Shown here in pieces: positions 1 to 11,570 of a DNA stretch of 64,000 bases. The stretch is from Oncomelania hupensis (lineage: Eukaryota; Mollusca; Gastropoda; Littorinimorpha; Pomatiopsidae). The position numbers and the translations under genes are program-made. The notes beneath the pieces are model-generated. The model was given only the letters and a program-made list of their open reading frames with translations. It was not told the origin of the DNA and made no database searches. Where the stretch lies: assembly GCA_036898135.1 (NCBI GenBank), contig CM072522.1, forward strand, positions 14,312,399 to 14,376,398. The letters run 5' to 3'. Each line of letters starts with the position of its first letter. The stretch's first letter is position 1.

Positions 1-554
1 CCCCGCCTCTTCCCTCTTCCCCTCTCCACTCATCACCCCTATGTTTGAAAAATGCTGATCTATGCGCCAAACAGGGACATCGATGAAATGGATACAATAC
101 TGCACACCCATATGTCAAAAATACAAAAAAAGACAATGCCACTGCCGGCTTCTTTTTTACTATCTCTCTCAAATTTGGCCTATTAATATTTTTAAAAAAT
201 TTCAAAAATCAGCACACGCATGTTTTTATAGTTTCTTTTTCCAAAATACATGAGCATACTCATGTAGAAAAATACATTGCTTTTCAAAAATGTCTAAAGT
301 ATGTTACCCAGTTATTTCTAATAATGTTCAAGCTATAACTTTTTTTTTTAATTACTATTTTTTAAATTTGCGAACCAGCTGTGCCAGGCCAACAGTGTTG
401 TACCTTGGCAGCGAAAAGGTTAATGGCTTGGTTCTTCTTTGTACAAGTTTTTTTCATCTGGATGGACACCAACTTCAATGGACAGAAGTACATGTATATT
501 AGATGGGTGGGGGGAGAGGGGAGGGGAAAGGGGCTAGTGCATGCTGGGTGTATT
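1..554. other. No gene seen
   Basis: AT-rich sequence with short homopolymer runs. The open frames here are short, lack protein-like composition and overlap one another on both strands. Nothing is supported. Confidence 0.5.
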
Positions 555-665
555 TGTGTAGCCGGCACTCACCTGTCTAGGACATGAGCATCAGGATCTT
601 TAAAGTCCATGCGATGGAGCGTGTGCGTTCACAGACTAGACCTCGGTTTATACTCTCATTCAAAG
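555..665 (+). repeat. Interspersed repeat, family D copy
   Basis: The segment CACCTGTCTAGGACATGAGC followed by ATCAGGATCTTT and CACAGACTAGACCTC recurs, inverted and diverged, at 31740-31945. This is an old dispersed repeat of unknown class, recognised only by comparing the two copies inside this window. Confidence 0.55.
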
Positions 666-2508
666 GAGGGTTAGGTTTGGGTCTAGTTTTAGTGTGAAGT
701 GCAAAGGGAAATACAATAACTGTGCCAATTTTGTGTTCAAAAATAAAAAAATTCTACCTAACAACAGATGGTTTGCGAGCCAAAGCAATCACAAACTCAA
801 AAGCAGTAACACAATGATAAGCATTATCCGAGAAGAAAACAAAATGTCATGAGCATGACTTTGAGAATGTAGAAAACTGTTACAAAAACCTCATGCTAAC
901 AGTCTGTTACTATAGGAGATGTACCAAAGAGGTTAAAACAGAGAAAGAAATTGTTTAAAGTGCTTACTAAAGAAACCAAAACAAGCAACGAGTTGCATGC
1001 CTCGGTCGGATTATATCATTCTACTCGCTTCGTAACCATGTGTTGATTTGAAACTTATGATCGTCGTTTAATCATGCTAGAGTGGAGAGAGATACCTGCT
1101 TCATATTTTGCACATAAATGCACAAACCCTTTATGAAGTATGATGCAAAAAATGTTTAGTACCTGTATACTGCTGTACTACATTTGACACAGACGGGTTG
1201 CAGAATAATCAAAGATTAAATAATAATATACTGAAATTGAAGCTGACTACAATAGGCAACGTTTCCACGATTTGCATGGAAATAATTCTCTACACAACTC
1301 TTTCCCTGATCAAAAGTATGAAAAGGAGAAGCTTTGTTAGTCAATATGCTCACTGAATATATTTATAATTTTCATTGTTATTTATGTGAAAATCAAGAAT
1401 GTTTCTGCATCCCCCTATATTTTACTTCACAACTCACACAAACATACTCACACATGCGCAGAGAGAGAGTGTGTGTGTGAAAAATAAGGGAAAAAGTGAT
1501 TATTTTTCCTATGGTCATGGAAATCAAATCCCATATATGTATACATTTATTAATATTGTATACTGAAAGCAACACATCAAATAATTACATAACAGTAGAA
1601 ACTCACGCGAATTTTCAATTTTGTTTTATCCATGAATGCACACGCGCGCACTTACACGCTTTTTAAAGTTAACACTATTTTGCAAAAATGGATATATAAT
1701 TGGTATGAAAATGCAATGTACACCATTTGTTCTTTCTTCTCTTCTATCTACCATCCCATCACCCCCACCACACAGACATGCACATCAACTTGAATACAAA
1801 TCAAAATCGTATGATAACTGTCAACACCATAAAAGAAATAAAACAAAAGAAAATAAACCAAAATGATGATCAACAACACCAATGGCATACCTGTCAAGGT
1901 GTTTTCGGGTTGTGGTGTAGCAATTTAACAGAAAAACCATAGCAAATGGAGGTTTGGTGTAGCACTAATGTGAATCACGCGATTCGCAACAAAACTGGAA
2001 ACTTCTGCATCCAATATAAACACACACATCCAATGTGTTTACAAATTTATTGTAAAATCTTGTTAATGCACAACACTTTGTTACAATAATTTTAAAAAAA
2101 AATAATTTATAGATTTGCAAATGAGTTTGTATATGGGATAAGGGTGGGGTGTCTGGAAGTACATTTGAATGGAATTTAATCTTTTCTAATCCTTTTTCCT
2201 ATCCAGCACAAATTCTAACCTTTTTTTTCTTTTCTTCATAAATAGTTGCTATTTGCCTTCACCTTTTCTGTAGGTTGTTTGCAAGTTTTGTTTTTTTCTT
2301 CTATTGCTCCAAAGATTTTTTCCACGGAATTTCATACCATGGACTGGATTCCGGTATTGGTTATTACTTTAATTGATTTACAAATGACCCCCTATAAAAT
2401 TATGTCCTTCACCTTGGCCTCCGAGGTCACGACTTCCGGTCTCCCGGATGGGGCATTTTTCCTGTGTTTTGCCGAACCCTATACCAAAGTACGAAATTTG
2501 CAGCAGCG
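666..2508. other. No gene seen
   Basis: AT-rich, with short CA/GT runs near 1435-1480 and 1630. The stretch just before the THAP-like frame at 2509 has an open frame (2246-2515) with no recognisable domain; it may be the 5' part of the same element. Nothing else is supported. Confidence 0.45.
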
Positions 2509-2796
2509 ATGGTGAACAAAAATTGTTGTTATGGTATTTGCAAAAGCTATTCACGGCGAAAACATAAACCTCACATGCAAGGAATTGACTTTATTTACTT
2601 TCCACAACCGAATGTCAACTTGGAAAAGTGAAAAGAATGGGTGAAAGCGTGCGATCAGCCGACTACAGGAGCAAATGCCTTCCCGGTGCAACACGTTAAA
2701 AAGCACACCTACATCTGTACAAAACATTTTATCGACGGTAAAGGACCTACTTTTGAATATCCCGATCCTATACCTGAACGAGCACGTGTTGCAGAA
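2509..2796 (+). pseudogene. THAP-like zinc finger, broken by an in-frame stop
   Basis: From an ATG at 2509 the frame reads a THAP-like module: a paired cysteine start (NCCYGIC), an FPQP motif, a Trp in EWVKAC, the second ligand pair in YICTKHF (C-x2-H), and a PDPIP ending. These are the ordered landmarks of THAP-type DNA-binding domains, which in this C-C-x3-C form are common at the N-terminus of DNA-transposon proteins. A TGA at 2629-2631 interrupts the frame between the FPQP and Trp motifs. No intron borders fit to skip it, so I call it a pseudogene. No transposase frame follows; a LINE fragment begins about 190 bp downstream. It could be a relic of a THAP-bearing transposon rather than a host gene. 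Confidence 0.65.
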
Positions 2797-2987
2797 GTGC
2801 GGTGCTTTTACTAAGTGTCTTTAAACAGCACTCGACCGGAACAGACTACTTTCGCGCGAAAACCCCCTAGGTTAAAAAATATTATCGTCACTTTTGAAAA
2901 ATTGCGTAGCAGCTTTGTGATACGCCGTAGCAATGGGAAAATGTTTAAAATGCGTAGCGCTACGCAAAAATCCGTAGCACTTGACAG

Positions 2988-3639
2988 GTATGCAATGCCA
3001 TCAACACAGACATCAAAGTCCAAGGCCAATCCCTCAACACAGTGCATAGCTTCAAATATTTAGGAGTCATTGTATCAGACAATGGGTCCCGACAGGAAGT
3101 CCTCTCCAGGATCGCACAAACTGCTGCCCTGACATTTTGAAAGACAGGACCATCAGTCTACACTCCAAGGTAAGGCTGCTACGCTCCATTGTCATCTCCA
3201 TCTTCCTATACGCTTGCGAGACATGGACCCTCACAGCAGATCTACAATGAAGAATACAAAGCATGGAGATGAGGTGCTATTGAAGACTTCTGGGCATTTC
3301 CTATACCCAGCACATCACCAACAACGAAGTCCGACAGACCATCACAAAAGCCATTAGACAACACGATGACATGCTCTGAGCTCACAATGGTGATGAAACG
3401 GAAACTCCGGTGGTATGGCCATGTCACCAGAGCATCAGGCCTTGCAAAGACCATCCTGCAAGGTACGGTGCAAGGAGGCAGAAGAAGAGGGAGACAGAAA
3501 AAGAGGTGGGAGGACAACATTCGAGAATGGACTGGCGAAGCCATGAGGGTTGCTGAGAACAGAGAAAGATGGATTACGCTGGTTAAACGATCATCTGTGG
3601 TGCCCCAACGACTTACGAGTTACTGGATAGGATAGGATA
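2988..3639 (+). mobile_element. Truncated LINE, (TATCC) family, copy 1
   Basis: The 3' end of a non-LTR retrotransposon. The frame at 3366-3635 reads RWYGHVTRASGLAKTILQGT followed by a basic RRRGRQKKRWEDNIREWTG segment, typical of the C-terminus of LINE reverse-transcriptase polyproteins. It ends at a stop followed by GGATAGGATAGGATA, the family's tail. Upstream sequence (SLNTVHSF-type region) is frameshifted. It lacks the endonuclease and RT core, so it is a 5'-truncated dead copy. The same family recurs at 14579, 16806, 27279, 34090, 40098, 45649, 50882 and 59679. Confidence 0.8.
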
Positions 3640-3734
3640 AAAAGAAAAATCATCATCATACATGGACGAATCAAACAACCTTCAGACTTCCTACACTGTG
3701 CTGATAAATTAGGTATCATTACTTTGAATTGATA

Positions 3735-4128
3735 TTAATAATAGACCCACCCTCTCTCTTCTTGGTTTAAAATTCTACCTTCTGGGAAACGCCTCATGAG
3801 CCTTAAGACCCGCACTGTACGTTACCGATCCAGTTTTCTCCCCTCTGCTGTGGCCTTGATCAACTCAAACCTGACGCGCTGATGGCTCTGCTTGAGGCTC
3901 CTTCCTCTTCCTCTTGCTTGTTGTAATCGGCTCTACAGTGTGTAAGCGTGCGTGCGGTTGTGCAGGCGTGGTTTGATGTAGCGGAAGGAGGGGAGGGAGG
4001 ATTACTTTATACTATGTTTAATTTTTTATTTGCATTTTCTCTTTATTTGTTTTATTTCAGTGATCAAGTGCCTGTCATAATTCCTTGTAAGAGGTAATAA
4101 AGATTTGTTGAATTGAATTGAATTGAAA
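3735..4128 (+). mobile_element. LINE 3' end (CR1/L2-like) with (TTGAA)n tail
   Basis: A short coding remnant reads as the closing segment of a LINE polyprotein (YRSSFLPSAVALINSNL), followed by a G-rich 3' UTR, an AATAAAG at about 4096, and the tandem tail TTGAATTGAATTGAATTGAA. A terminal short repeat is typical of CR1/L2-type LINEs. The clade assignment is inference. Confidence 0.6.
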
Positions 4129-5243
4129 ATGATTTTCCTTAAACATTTACACAATACTATTTAGTCTAGCTCTAGATATTTTACAATTTATACTACTTAG
4201 TTAAAATTAAATTCACAAACAACTGAGATTTAGAAAAATGTTAATTGCGCATGTTCACATGCCTTGAAATGTAGAACATTTTTTATTACACTGTCCATTT
4301 AAAAAAAAATCATTTACAGAAAATAATATTGATATTGTTATCAGACGGAAAGGATATAAAGAGCATATTAGCTGATAATGAATTGATGCTGAAAATTGCA
4401 TCTATTATATCATGTAATCAGAAAGAAAACTTGTTATAATAGTGATCATTGTACGTGACATACTTTTAATATTATGATGCTGATATTTTAATGTTAAGAG
4501 TTGAATTGTTTAATGGTTATGATTTTTTTTAATGTTTATTTTTTTAATGTGCTATTTTTTGTGTGTTGTTATTTTTAATTAGTATTATTTTTATTTATTT
4601 ATTTTCATTTTAATTAATTCTTTTCTTTTTTAGTGTAATATTACTTACTTTGTGAACGGACTACAAATAAATTGACTGAACTGAATGGAGGCATCACAAA
4701 ACCTGTCAGTTTGAAACCTATCATCGGAGATGTTGATTGGCTGTTCCTTTTCAGCCAATTAATCAAAACCAGCCATTCAGATGGTCTTTTTCAAACCACC
4801 GGAATGAAACTTGTGTTTCTGGATTATTGAATTACTTACAAATTAACTATTGTAATGATGCAACGTCCAAATAAAGCTCTTGTTGTATTACTGGCTCAAC
4901 AAGCACAAAAGGAGAGAGAGACAGAGAGAGAGAGACGCACACACAGAGACCGAAGATAAGAGTAGCTTAAATGCCTTTCAGCCCTTTGCGCCACAGGGCC
5001 TTGACTTAAAAGGTGACAACACTACCGCGGCTTCGGCCCATCAGCTATCTTCCTCTTTGAATCTGGTTGGCCCCGTCCCCCAACTACCCCCAATACACAC
5101 ACACACACATACAAACATGCACGCACACACTCCTTTAATAAGCAGATCTACCCCAACTTGACGATGGGCTCCATAGATACTGTTCAGCTGTTATAAGACG
5201 CATTTGATGATTTATCACAGGCACAACAATAAAAGTGCCTAAC
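4129..5243. other. Mostly no gene; probable old LINE remnant
   Basis: Around 4245-4440 a degenerate frame with a frameshift resembles the cysteine/histidine tail of LINE proteins (EHFLLHCP-like), followed by AT-rich sequence ending in AAATAAATTGACTGAACTGA near 4667. A GA-rich run lies at 4910-4945 and a CA run near 5096-5130. No exon of the neighbouring THAP gene could be identified here, although later exons of that gene should lie in this direction. Confidence 0.4.
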
Positions 5244-6067
5244 CTTGGGGGATCGCTTTGGAACATCAAATATGGTTGGAACTGCATCCCAAACCAGCCT
5301 GTTCCTCTCATCTGGCACACTGAACTGCGTTGCCTCGAAGTGGTCACTGCAAAGAGTGTATCCATTCTTGTACAGATCAGCCGTTTGGAGACCACGAAAA
5401 TCACGTCGGCAGTTGTAGATCCACTGCTTACATCTGTGAAGGAAATTCATGGCAATCAAAAGGCAGTATTCTTGAACAAGTTGAAGAACACTAGCATAGC
5501 ATAGTTTGGCATATAGGCTAACAGCCTTTGGCCCTCATATTAGATCTTGATGAGGGTCTCAAGACCCAGACCCCTGGCCTCAGTGCCTACCAATTTAGAA
5601 CCTTTTAGACTCCAATTTGGTGGAGTAAGTGCTATCCTCCATAGTCCATACAGTTCTTGAACGCATCGAGTGATTTAGCATCCACAGCCATTGAATTACT
5701 ACAGTAAAATAATCTAGCCCATTTGGCATAATTTCATAACTCTGTCAACATGTGATGATCATGATGAATCCGGGTGGTTTCGTACTCATTCTTGTTCGTA
5801 CACGAGTTGTTTTCCTGAACCCTTACCCAGTTAGAAACCACCCGATATCGTTATCATGTGGTCTAAGTTCCAAAACAATTGTCGAAAAGGCATTTGAAAT
5901 ACCACCAAAACACATACATTCACTCACCTTTTCTCATCTTTGGGGAAGCGGAAAAACGCTTTGCCTTTGCAGGACGACTTGTTACGGGAATTCTTGCACC
6001 CGAAGGCTGTGCAATGAGTTCCTCCTTGTTTTCTTCTATCGCCTTTCTTCTTTCGACCACGACCCAT
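5244..6067 (-). CDS. THAP-domain protein, first two exons
   Basis: Two exons on the minus strand encode a complete THAP zinc finger, a sequence-specific DNA-binding domain shared by nuclear regulators and P-element-type transposases. Exon 1 (5928-6067) starts with ATG in MGRGRKKEGDRRKQGG, gives ligands C19 and C24 (HCTAFGC) and the FFRFP motif at 38-42, and ends at AAAAG|GTGAGT in phase 2. Exon 2 (5244-5433) follows an acceptor TTCACAG, restores the frame exactly, and supplies Trp51, the ligand pair C75-x2-H78 (LCSDHF) and AVPTIF at 97-102. The C24-C75 spacing is 50, inside the family range. A possible donor AAG|GTTAGG ends exon 2, so the protein continues, but its C-terminal half was not found. 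A basic N-terminus may serve as a nuclear signal. The intron holds an old LINE fragment. There is no break in the domain. Confidence 0.8.
5483..5755 (-). mobile_element. CR1/L2-like LINE 3' remnant inside the THAP intron
   Basis: On the minus strand a decayed frame reads NSMAVDAKSLDAFKNCMD, the usual near-terminal segment of CR1/L2-type LINE proteins. It is followed by a short 3' UTR ending in the tandem CTATGCTATGCTA. A related tail is at 56283-56400. The fragment lies within the intron of the THAP gene. Confidence 0.6.
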
Positions 6068-6089
6068 TTTGAATTATAGGCATGCAGAG

Positions 6090-6574
6090 AAAAGGGGCCA
6101 AACTAATTTTTTGCTTCCTCGGATCTAGATTTTGGATTTGCATCTTTCTTTCCCATACTCTTTGGATATACCCTAAAGTCAACACAGACGTGTACAAAAT
6201 AATTACCTTAATATCTCTTTCAGCTTCAGCGAACCAAAAGGAAACGGCAAAACTTGTATGCGGCAGCGTACGCCTGGAACATTCTTTTAGTTTCGCATTT
6301 CCTTCTCCGTAACGTTGTTCCTCGATGCGTGTTTGTGTGCGGTTTTGCTAGAGACTAGTAGATACGTGTGTGAGAAAGCATTCGTGCATAGATCACAATT
6401 AGAATTGGTGCAATGTGCTGGCAGTGACAACCACGTGTATATACATCAAATAGAAGAAGAAGAAAATAACAATGACAATAACAATTCCCAGTAGACAAAC
6501 TGACAGTAACAAATTGGAACAAGACTTTTGGTATTTCTTTTGACTTGTATACTTTTATTTAAACAAGACGTATG
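6090..6574. other. No gene seen; candidate upstream region of the THAP gene
   Basis: This lies directly upstream of the THAP start codon. No clear core-promoter motif was identified. An AGAAGAAGAAG run occurs near 6450. Confidence 0.35.
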
Positions 6575-6940
6575 GTTAGTTAGTTAGTTAGTCATTGTTT
6601 ATAGGGTTCAGCGGACTGCAAAGAGCCAAATCAGGACCAAAACTTGGTTGAAAGAGGTTCACCCCTGATCCATATAAAAGATCAGCTGAAATACAGCCGG
6701 TCACTTTACAATAAAGGCATCCCATGCAGGGGATGCTGAGGCTGTACTCTAATTTATCGAACCCCCGTTTACAAAAACAAAATAGAATATAAACATCATT
6801 ATAAAATATTAACTAAACACATAATATAAAAAGCCTACATTGCTAAATAGTACTACCAAAGAAAGCCCTACTGACCATTTGGCAGAAAGCGTCCCAATAT
6901 CCCGAAGCTGACCCAACAGACCCCATACACAAATGAGGAG
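6575..6940 (-). mobile_element. Element A, partial copy 1, TTAG-type tail
   Basis: First member in the window of a family defined by comparing about 20 copies. Full copies are about 570 bp. On the plus strand they begin with a short tandem tail (here TTAGTTAGTTAG), then GGTCCAGCGGACT, pass through ACAAAAACAAAATAGAATAC and CTGATCCAACAGACC blocks, and end in a GC-rich hairpin (GGCACCCCAACGGGGGT). The tail marks the 3' end, so the element points to the minus strand. This copy stops after the CCAACAGACC block and a second copy begins at once. Confidence 0.8.
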
Positions 6941-7558
6941 TTAGTTAATAAGTTATTCATTGCTTACAAGGTCCAGCGAAATGCAAAGAGCCGAATCAGG
7001 ACAACAAAATCAAGACCTCAACTTGGCTGAAAGAGGACTCACCTTTGATCCAATAAAAGATCTGCCGAAACAACCCCAGTGGTAGCACTGAAGCACTACA
7101 CCAGCCGGTCACTGTACAATAAACGCAGCGGATGCTGAGGTTATACTCTAATTTATCGAACCCCCGTTTACAAAAACCAAAATAGAATACAAACATTATA
7201 AAATATCAACAAAACACATACATATAGAATGCCTACATTGCTAAATAATAATATCATAGGAAGCCTTAGTGACCATTTGGCAGAAAGCGTCCAATATTCC
7301 CAAGCTGATCCAACAGACCTCACACACAAATAGGGAGTTTTGTCCCGAAAAAGTTTTCAAGAATAAAGGTAGGTGACTGGTCTAATGAAGAAGAAGATAG
7401 TATGGTAGATTGATTGAACAGAGTAGAAATGAGAAAGAACAGAGTAGAAATGAGAAAGAACAAATGAGAAAGACAGCGACAGTGGGAATTTAAAGCACTA
7501 AATTTCCAGAAAGTGGGGATACCATTTATACTGAAACCCCTGGCACCCCCACGGGGGT
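6941..7558 (-). mobile_element. Element A, near-complete copy 2
   Basis: Begins with TTAGTTAATAAG, carries all internal blocks and ends at CACCCCCACGGGGGT. It has a duplicated AACAGAGTAGAAATGAGAAAG segment near 7425-7460. It abuts copies 1 and 3, so insertion of one element A into another is the simplest history. Confidence 0.8.
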
Positions 7559-7946
7559 GTACTCTAATTTATCCAACCCTTGTTTACCCAAAAAATATAT
7601 TTATATAAACATCAGTATAAAATATCAACAAAACGCATACTTATAAAATACCTACATTGCTAAATAATAATACCATAGAAAGCCCTAGTGACCATTTGGC
7701 AGAAAGTGTCCAATATCCCCAAGCTGACACAACAGACCCCATATAGAAATGAGAAGTTTTGGGAGAGTTTTCAAGAAAAAAACAAGGTGGTGACTGGTCT
7801 AGCAAAGAAGATAGTAGATTGATAGAAAAGATTAGGAACGAGGAAGAACAAATGAGGATGACAGTGACAGTGGGAATTTAAAGCACTTAAGTTCCACAAA
7901 GTAGAAAGACTATTTATACAGAAAACCCCAGCACCCCAACGGAGGA
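7559..7946 (-). mobile_element. Element A, partial copy 3
   Basis: Starts mid-element at the ACTCTAATTTATC block and runs to a worn hairpin end (GCACCCCAACGGAGG). The tail half is missing. Confidence 0.75.
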
Positions 7947-8686
7947 GACGTTTATTATTCTGGCCATTTTAGTTGCATACCTTCATGTAATTAATTAGAA
8001 AATTACACTAAATTATCTGCCCAAATTTATTACTACCAATATAGTACTACTATAATTCATCATCATCGTCATCATTACCATCATCATCTGCTGGAGAATT
8101 CACATTGATTCCATAAGTTATGGCACCCCATCCACTATCAGCTGGTTCTTTCTTGGTAGCTTCTCTTGTTAAGTTAACCTGTATTCTTGGTCTACCCTAT
8201 GACTCTCCATTAACTAACGGCTGGGCCTCTGACTTAACTTAAGGGGTTTCCCACTTTTCAGCCAAACGCTGCTCTGCTTCACTAGTGTGAGCCTTGGTTG
8301 ACAGAGGAAGCTGACATCCCGTCATTCGAGTGTCGATAAGGTGGCCATTTTTACCAGCCCACTGACGCATGATTTTAAAGTTTTAAGGCTGACTGTACAA
8401 TACAATAGTAAACAAGACAATATGACTTTATTTGTCTTTCACAAAGCAATTACAATGGCGGCAGCTTAGAAGTATTTCAACATTTAACACACACGCACTA
8501 ACAAATGCATTTTTCAACACACAAAACCAACAGTAACACTAACATTGTATAATTAGAAGTAAAACACAAACAATAGATCACACCAGGTTGTGTGATTGCA
8601 CTCAACACCTGTGCATCATATCACAGGTTGCAATTGCACCGAGACTGTGCTTCGTTTTACCATTAACTGAATGTTAATGCAATAAA
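7947..8686. other. No gene seen
   Basis: Contains an imperfect CATCAT-type run near 8055-8090. No supported coding region or known repeat. Confidence 0.4.
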
Positions 8687-9758
8687 CAGGGTGGAGAACA
8701 ACTGAATCAAGAAATCTCTGAAATCCGGCCGGGGCCCAGGGGCCAAGCCCCGGTATTCGCCCCCTGGAAGAAAATGAATGTATGCAATTTTGAAAGTAAT
8801 TTAGGGCCTCTCCTGAAAGCAAAAAGCACAAAGTAAACATGAATAGAAACAACAACAAAGAAAAGAATGTTTTATGCAAATGTCTTTCAAAAAAGTTAAG
8901 AATCTTGATTTGTAGGCCTAACAAAGTTTGAGGTCCACCACTGTTACACACAAACTCCACATTTCCAATTTTACTGGGCACAGGGTTGTCTATTTTTTAG
9001 CTGTAAACAGGCAAGAATTTTTATAATTTTAGAGATATTTAGGGGTACGTTAGTAAAAACACCACATCTTAGGTATTAGTGACTAGTGTATAGATTTAAA
9101 TGAAATAAAATGCAAAATGAACAGAAATAAATTCTCTTTTGATTATCTACCTTTTTCTACTTCTCTTGTCATGTCTTGTTTTTTTATTACTCCATGTGTA
9201 TACAAAAAAAAAGTTTTAAAAAGTCCAAACAAGCCCCCTTCTCTTCTTCACTTTCATGCCAGTCTGAAAGATCGCATATATATGCATGCACACTTCTGAC
9301 ACTAATGTCAGTACCGATCTCTTCCTCCGACTCCAAGTCCATTTCTCTCACTTTAATGTCTGATAAATGGAAGCCTGTAAACTCCCCTTCATCAGTTGAA
9401 GAATCCAAACCATCCATTTTAGACACACACACAATAAAATTTAAAAATAAAATCGAAAAAACGAATGCATCACAGAGAAAACTTGTGGAAATGCAGTCGA
9501 ATGTTTTCTTAACAGAATAAACCGGAAGTCAATTGCCGGAAGTCTCGCAATCTTTCAAACAACGCGAGAATATAACCACATGGTTGGTACGGACGCTTTT
9601 GGACGTTTTGCCTGTTTAGACCTTTGGCCGCTTTTGGCCGCTATGCCCATTAAAGTGTAGCCCCTCAGCTTCTCACACTCGGAACTCAATATTTTTTTCT
9701 CGGAAATGCAAATGCCTTTCGCGGAAATCCGCAGATTCGCGGAGAATTCTCCACCCTG
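8687..9758. mobile_element. Candidate DNA transposon (hAT-like), 1072 bp
   Basis: Perfect 12-bp terminal inverted repeats, CAGGGTGGAGAA on the left and TTCTCCACCCTG on the right, bound the segment. The flanks share AATAAA directly outside both ends, a possible 6-bp TSD. CAGGG-type termini are usual for hAT elements, although hAT TSDs are normally 8 bp, so the superfamily is uncertain. The GC-rich left end and the acidic minus-strand frame at 9187-9417 lie inside. No transposase catalytic domain is visible, so it is probably non-autonomous. Confidence 0.6.
9187..9417 (-). CDS. Acidic hypothetical protein in the hAT-like element
   Basis: An ATG at 9417 opens a frame of about 76 codons that is strongly acidic at first (MDGLDSSTDEGEF, then LESEEEIGTD) and contains LSDWHESEEEKG. 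Acidic serine-rich leaders with a SDW motif are found at the start of several transposase families, which fits its place inside a terminal-inverted-repeat element. The frame may really be one exon: the last 20 residues are hydrophobic and read like intron or UTR. No catalytic residues can be assigned. It may not be translated. Confidence 0.35.
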   Translation of the reverse strand: MDGLDSSTDEGEFTGFHLSDIKVREMDLESEEEIGTDISVRSVHAYICDLSDWHESEEEKGACLDFLKLFFCIHME

Positions 9759-10422
9759 AATAAAATTTGGACATGAGGCATATTTCTTAGCCTTTCATAT
9801 CAACATTAGACGCAGTGGTTAAGTACTTGGAAATGCTCTATTATTGCCAATAATAATTATAACCATCCGATAAGTAAAGGGAGGGGTAAGAGTAGTGTGC
9901 ACACAAGTCAGGGGGCCAATTTACCAGTCATGTGAACCTAACACTAGAAACAGGGGGACGTGAAATCAAATTAGCTGACTTTTGCGGAAGTCAGTAACTT
10001 TAAGGGTGGATAAAGTTCCATCTGAAGACTGCGCCTGTGTCTTTATAGTACAGCTGATCAGATGCTTACATTTTAAAATGGGTAAGAGTACTCAAACAAA
10101 CCCACAGATGAATAAACCAATGTAAAAAATACATTTGAAAATGCACAATACATATATGGATTCACTTAACAGTATAAAACATGCACAAAATGGAGTCACT
10201 TAAGTGAAAAACTTGCAAATAACAAAAAATGCGATTGTTCTAATTTTTAATCAATGTTTGTAACGTAACGACTGTAAGATAAAATGGTGCTTTCAAAGAA
10301 TAATTTTATTTACTCTGTTGTATTACCAGTTTGAATGAAATGAGTTGTTTTTCTTATTTTTAGATGACAATTAAATTGACTCATGACAGTGAGTCATGTA
10401 TTTCAGTGACAATCAGTCATGA

Positions 10423-10423
<1 letters not shown>
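9759..10423. other. No gene seen
   Basis: AT-rich. A short tandem-like pair of segments (ACTTAACAGTATAAAACATGC, ACTTAAGTGAAAAACTTGC) near 10160-10215 is the only structure noted. Confidence 0.35.

Positions 10424-10516
<93 letters not shown>
10424..10516. repeat. (AT)n then (GA)n microsatellite
   Basis: About 20 bp of AT dinucleotide followed by about 70 bp of GA dinucleotide. The open frames over it are repeat artefacts. Confidence 0.95.
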
Positions 10517-10518
<2 letters not shown>

Positions 10519-10639
10519 TAAGAAATGCCCACACAAACAAGGTATATCGGTTTTGGTACAGTTATCTGGGGACACAGTTTGGTATCTGGGAACATGCGCA
10601 TGTTCCTAGATCCAAGGTAAGTTTGAAAATTCAAGAAAA

Positions 10640-10925
10640 TGTAAGTTTCGTCTCCTCTAGGGACACGAATTAGGTCAAACTGTATTTTTTTCTAGGTCAC
10701 CCGTCTTTTAAAAACTGTTTGAGAATGTTTTCGAACCGTTTGTTGACGCCGGATAGTGTCCTCACTTGGTTTCATACAATTTAAGAATCCAAAAAGGCAA
10801 ATGGGTTTTTGAGACGGAAAGAGTGCAATGTTGTAGAGAAACATTCTGTAAAGGGTTAGGGCAAGGGCTAGATTTATCCCTAACCCTTACCCGAACCCTA
10901 ACAGTGAGATTGTCCTCAGAAATAA
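10640..10925. repeat. Dispersed repeat with TTAGGG-like segments, copy 1
   Basis: Contains GTCTCCTCTAGGGACACGAA, then AGGGTTAGGGCAAGGGCTAG followed by inverted-sense CCCTAACCCTTACCC and GAACCCTAACAG. The same modules, in a different order, occur at 32636-32790. The telomere-like hexamers are degenerate and face each other, so this is a repeat family rather than a telomere end. Confidence 0.5.
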
Positions 10926-10931
10926 AGTCGT

Positions 10932-10936
<5 letters not shown>

Positions 10937-10977
<41 letters not shown>

Positions 10978-11010
10978 TAGGGTTAGGGTTATATATATAT
11001 ATTTTTTTTT
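10937..11010. repeat. (AT)n microsatellite flanking GGGTTAGGGTT
   Basis: Two AT-dinucleotide blocks separated by AGGGTTAGGGTT, close to copy 1 of the TTAGGG-containing repeat. Confidence 0.85.
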
Positions 11011-11388
11011 TCTGTAGATTTTTTGTTGCTAAGGCAATAATCCCATAACTACTGCAGATAAATGGATGAAATGTTGTAAGCAACAAGAACAAATGTGACG
11101 GTTTTACTCGCATCCACATAAATGACTATATCATCATTAAATTGTTTTGGTTTTCTGCTGGTCAATATATATATTTTTTAAGTACATAAAAAATACTTTT
11201 TTTTACCACTTTTTAATAATACACAACGAAGTTTTGATGCTCTAACTATCACTGAAACACACAGCTTCAAAGCAATCAAAATAAATGTGAATTTTGTCTT
11301 AATTAAAATAATATATTGCGACAGCGCTGAATTGGGTAACTATTTCAAATGAGAAATCAAAATCAGTGGAATAATATCTGCAATATTG

Positions 11389-11394
11389 TTTATT
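11389..11394 (-). promoter_or_regulatory. Possible polyadenylation signal of ZNF A
   Basis: TTTATT on the plus strand reads AATAAA on the minus strand, about 180 nt past the stop codon of the zinc-finger exon at 11571. No other AATAAA lies closer to the stop. Confidence 0.4.
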
Positions 11395-11570
11395 CAAATA
11401 ACAGTGGTTACTGATTTTTTTTTTACTTTTTAAATAAGCAAACTATGGCAGAAGTTTTGATAAGGTTGTAATGACATTGTTAAAGCTCTGGAAGTGATGC
11501 ACCACTGAAAGAAAGAAAGAAAGAACATTGCGGGCACATTTCAGAAACTCTTTCAGATTTTAAATGTACG

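Noticed and set aside
10364..10673. Arg-Glu repeat proteins over GA-rich runs (also 36615-36845, 44169-44443)
   Set aside because: Translations of (GA)n microsatellites.
10853..11000. True telomere or chromosome end
   Set aside because: Only a few degenerate hexamers, facing in both directions and shared with another internal locus.
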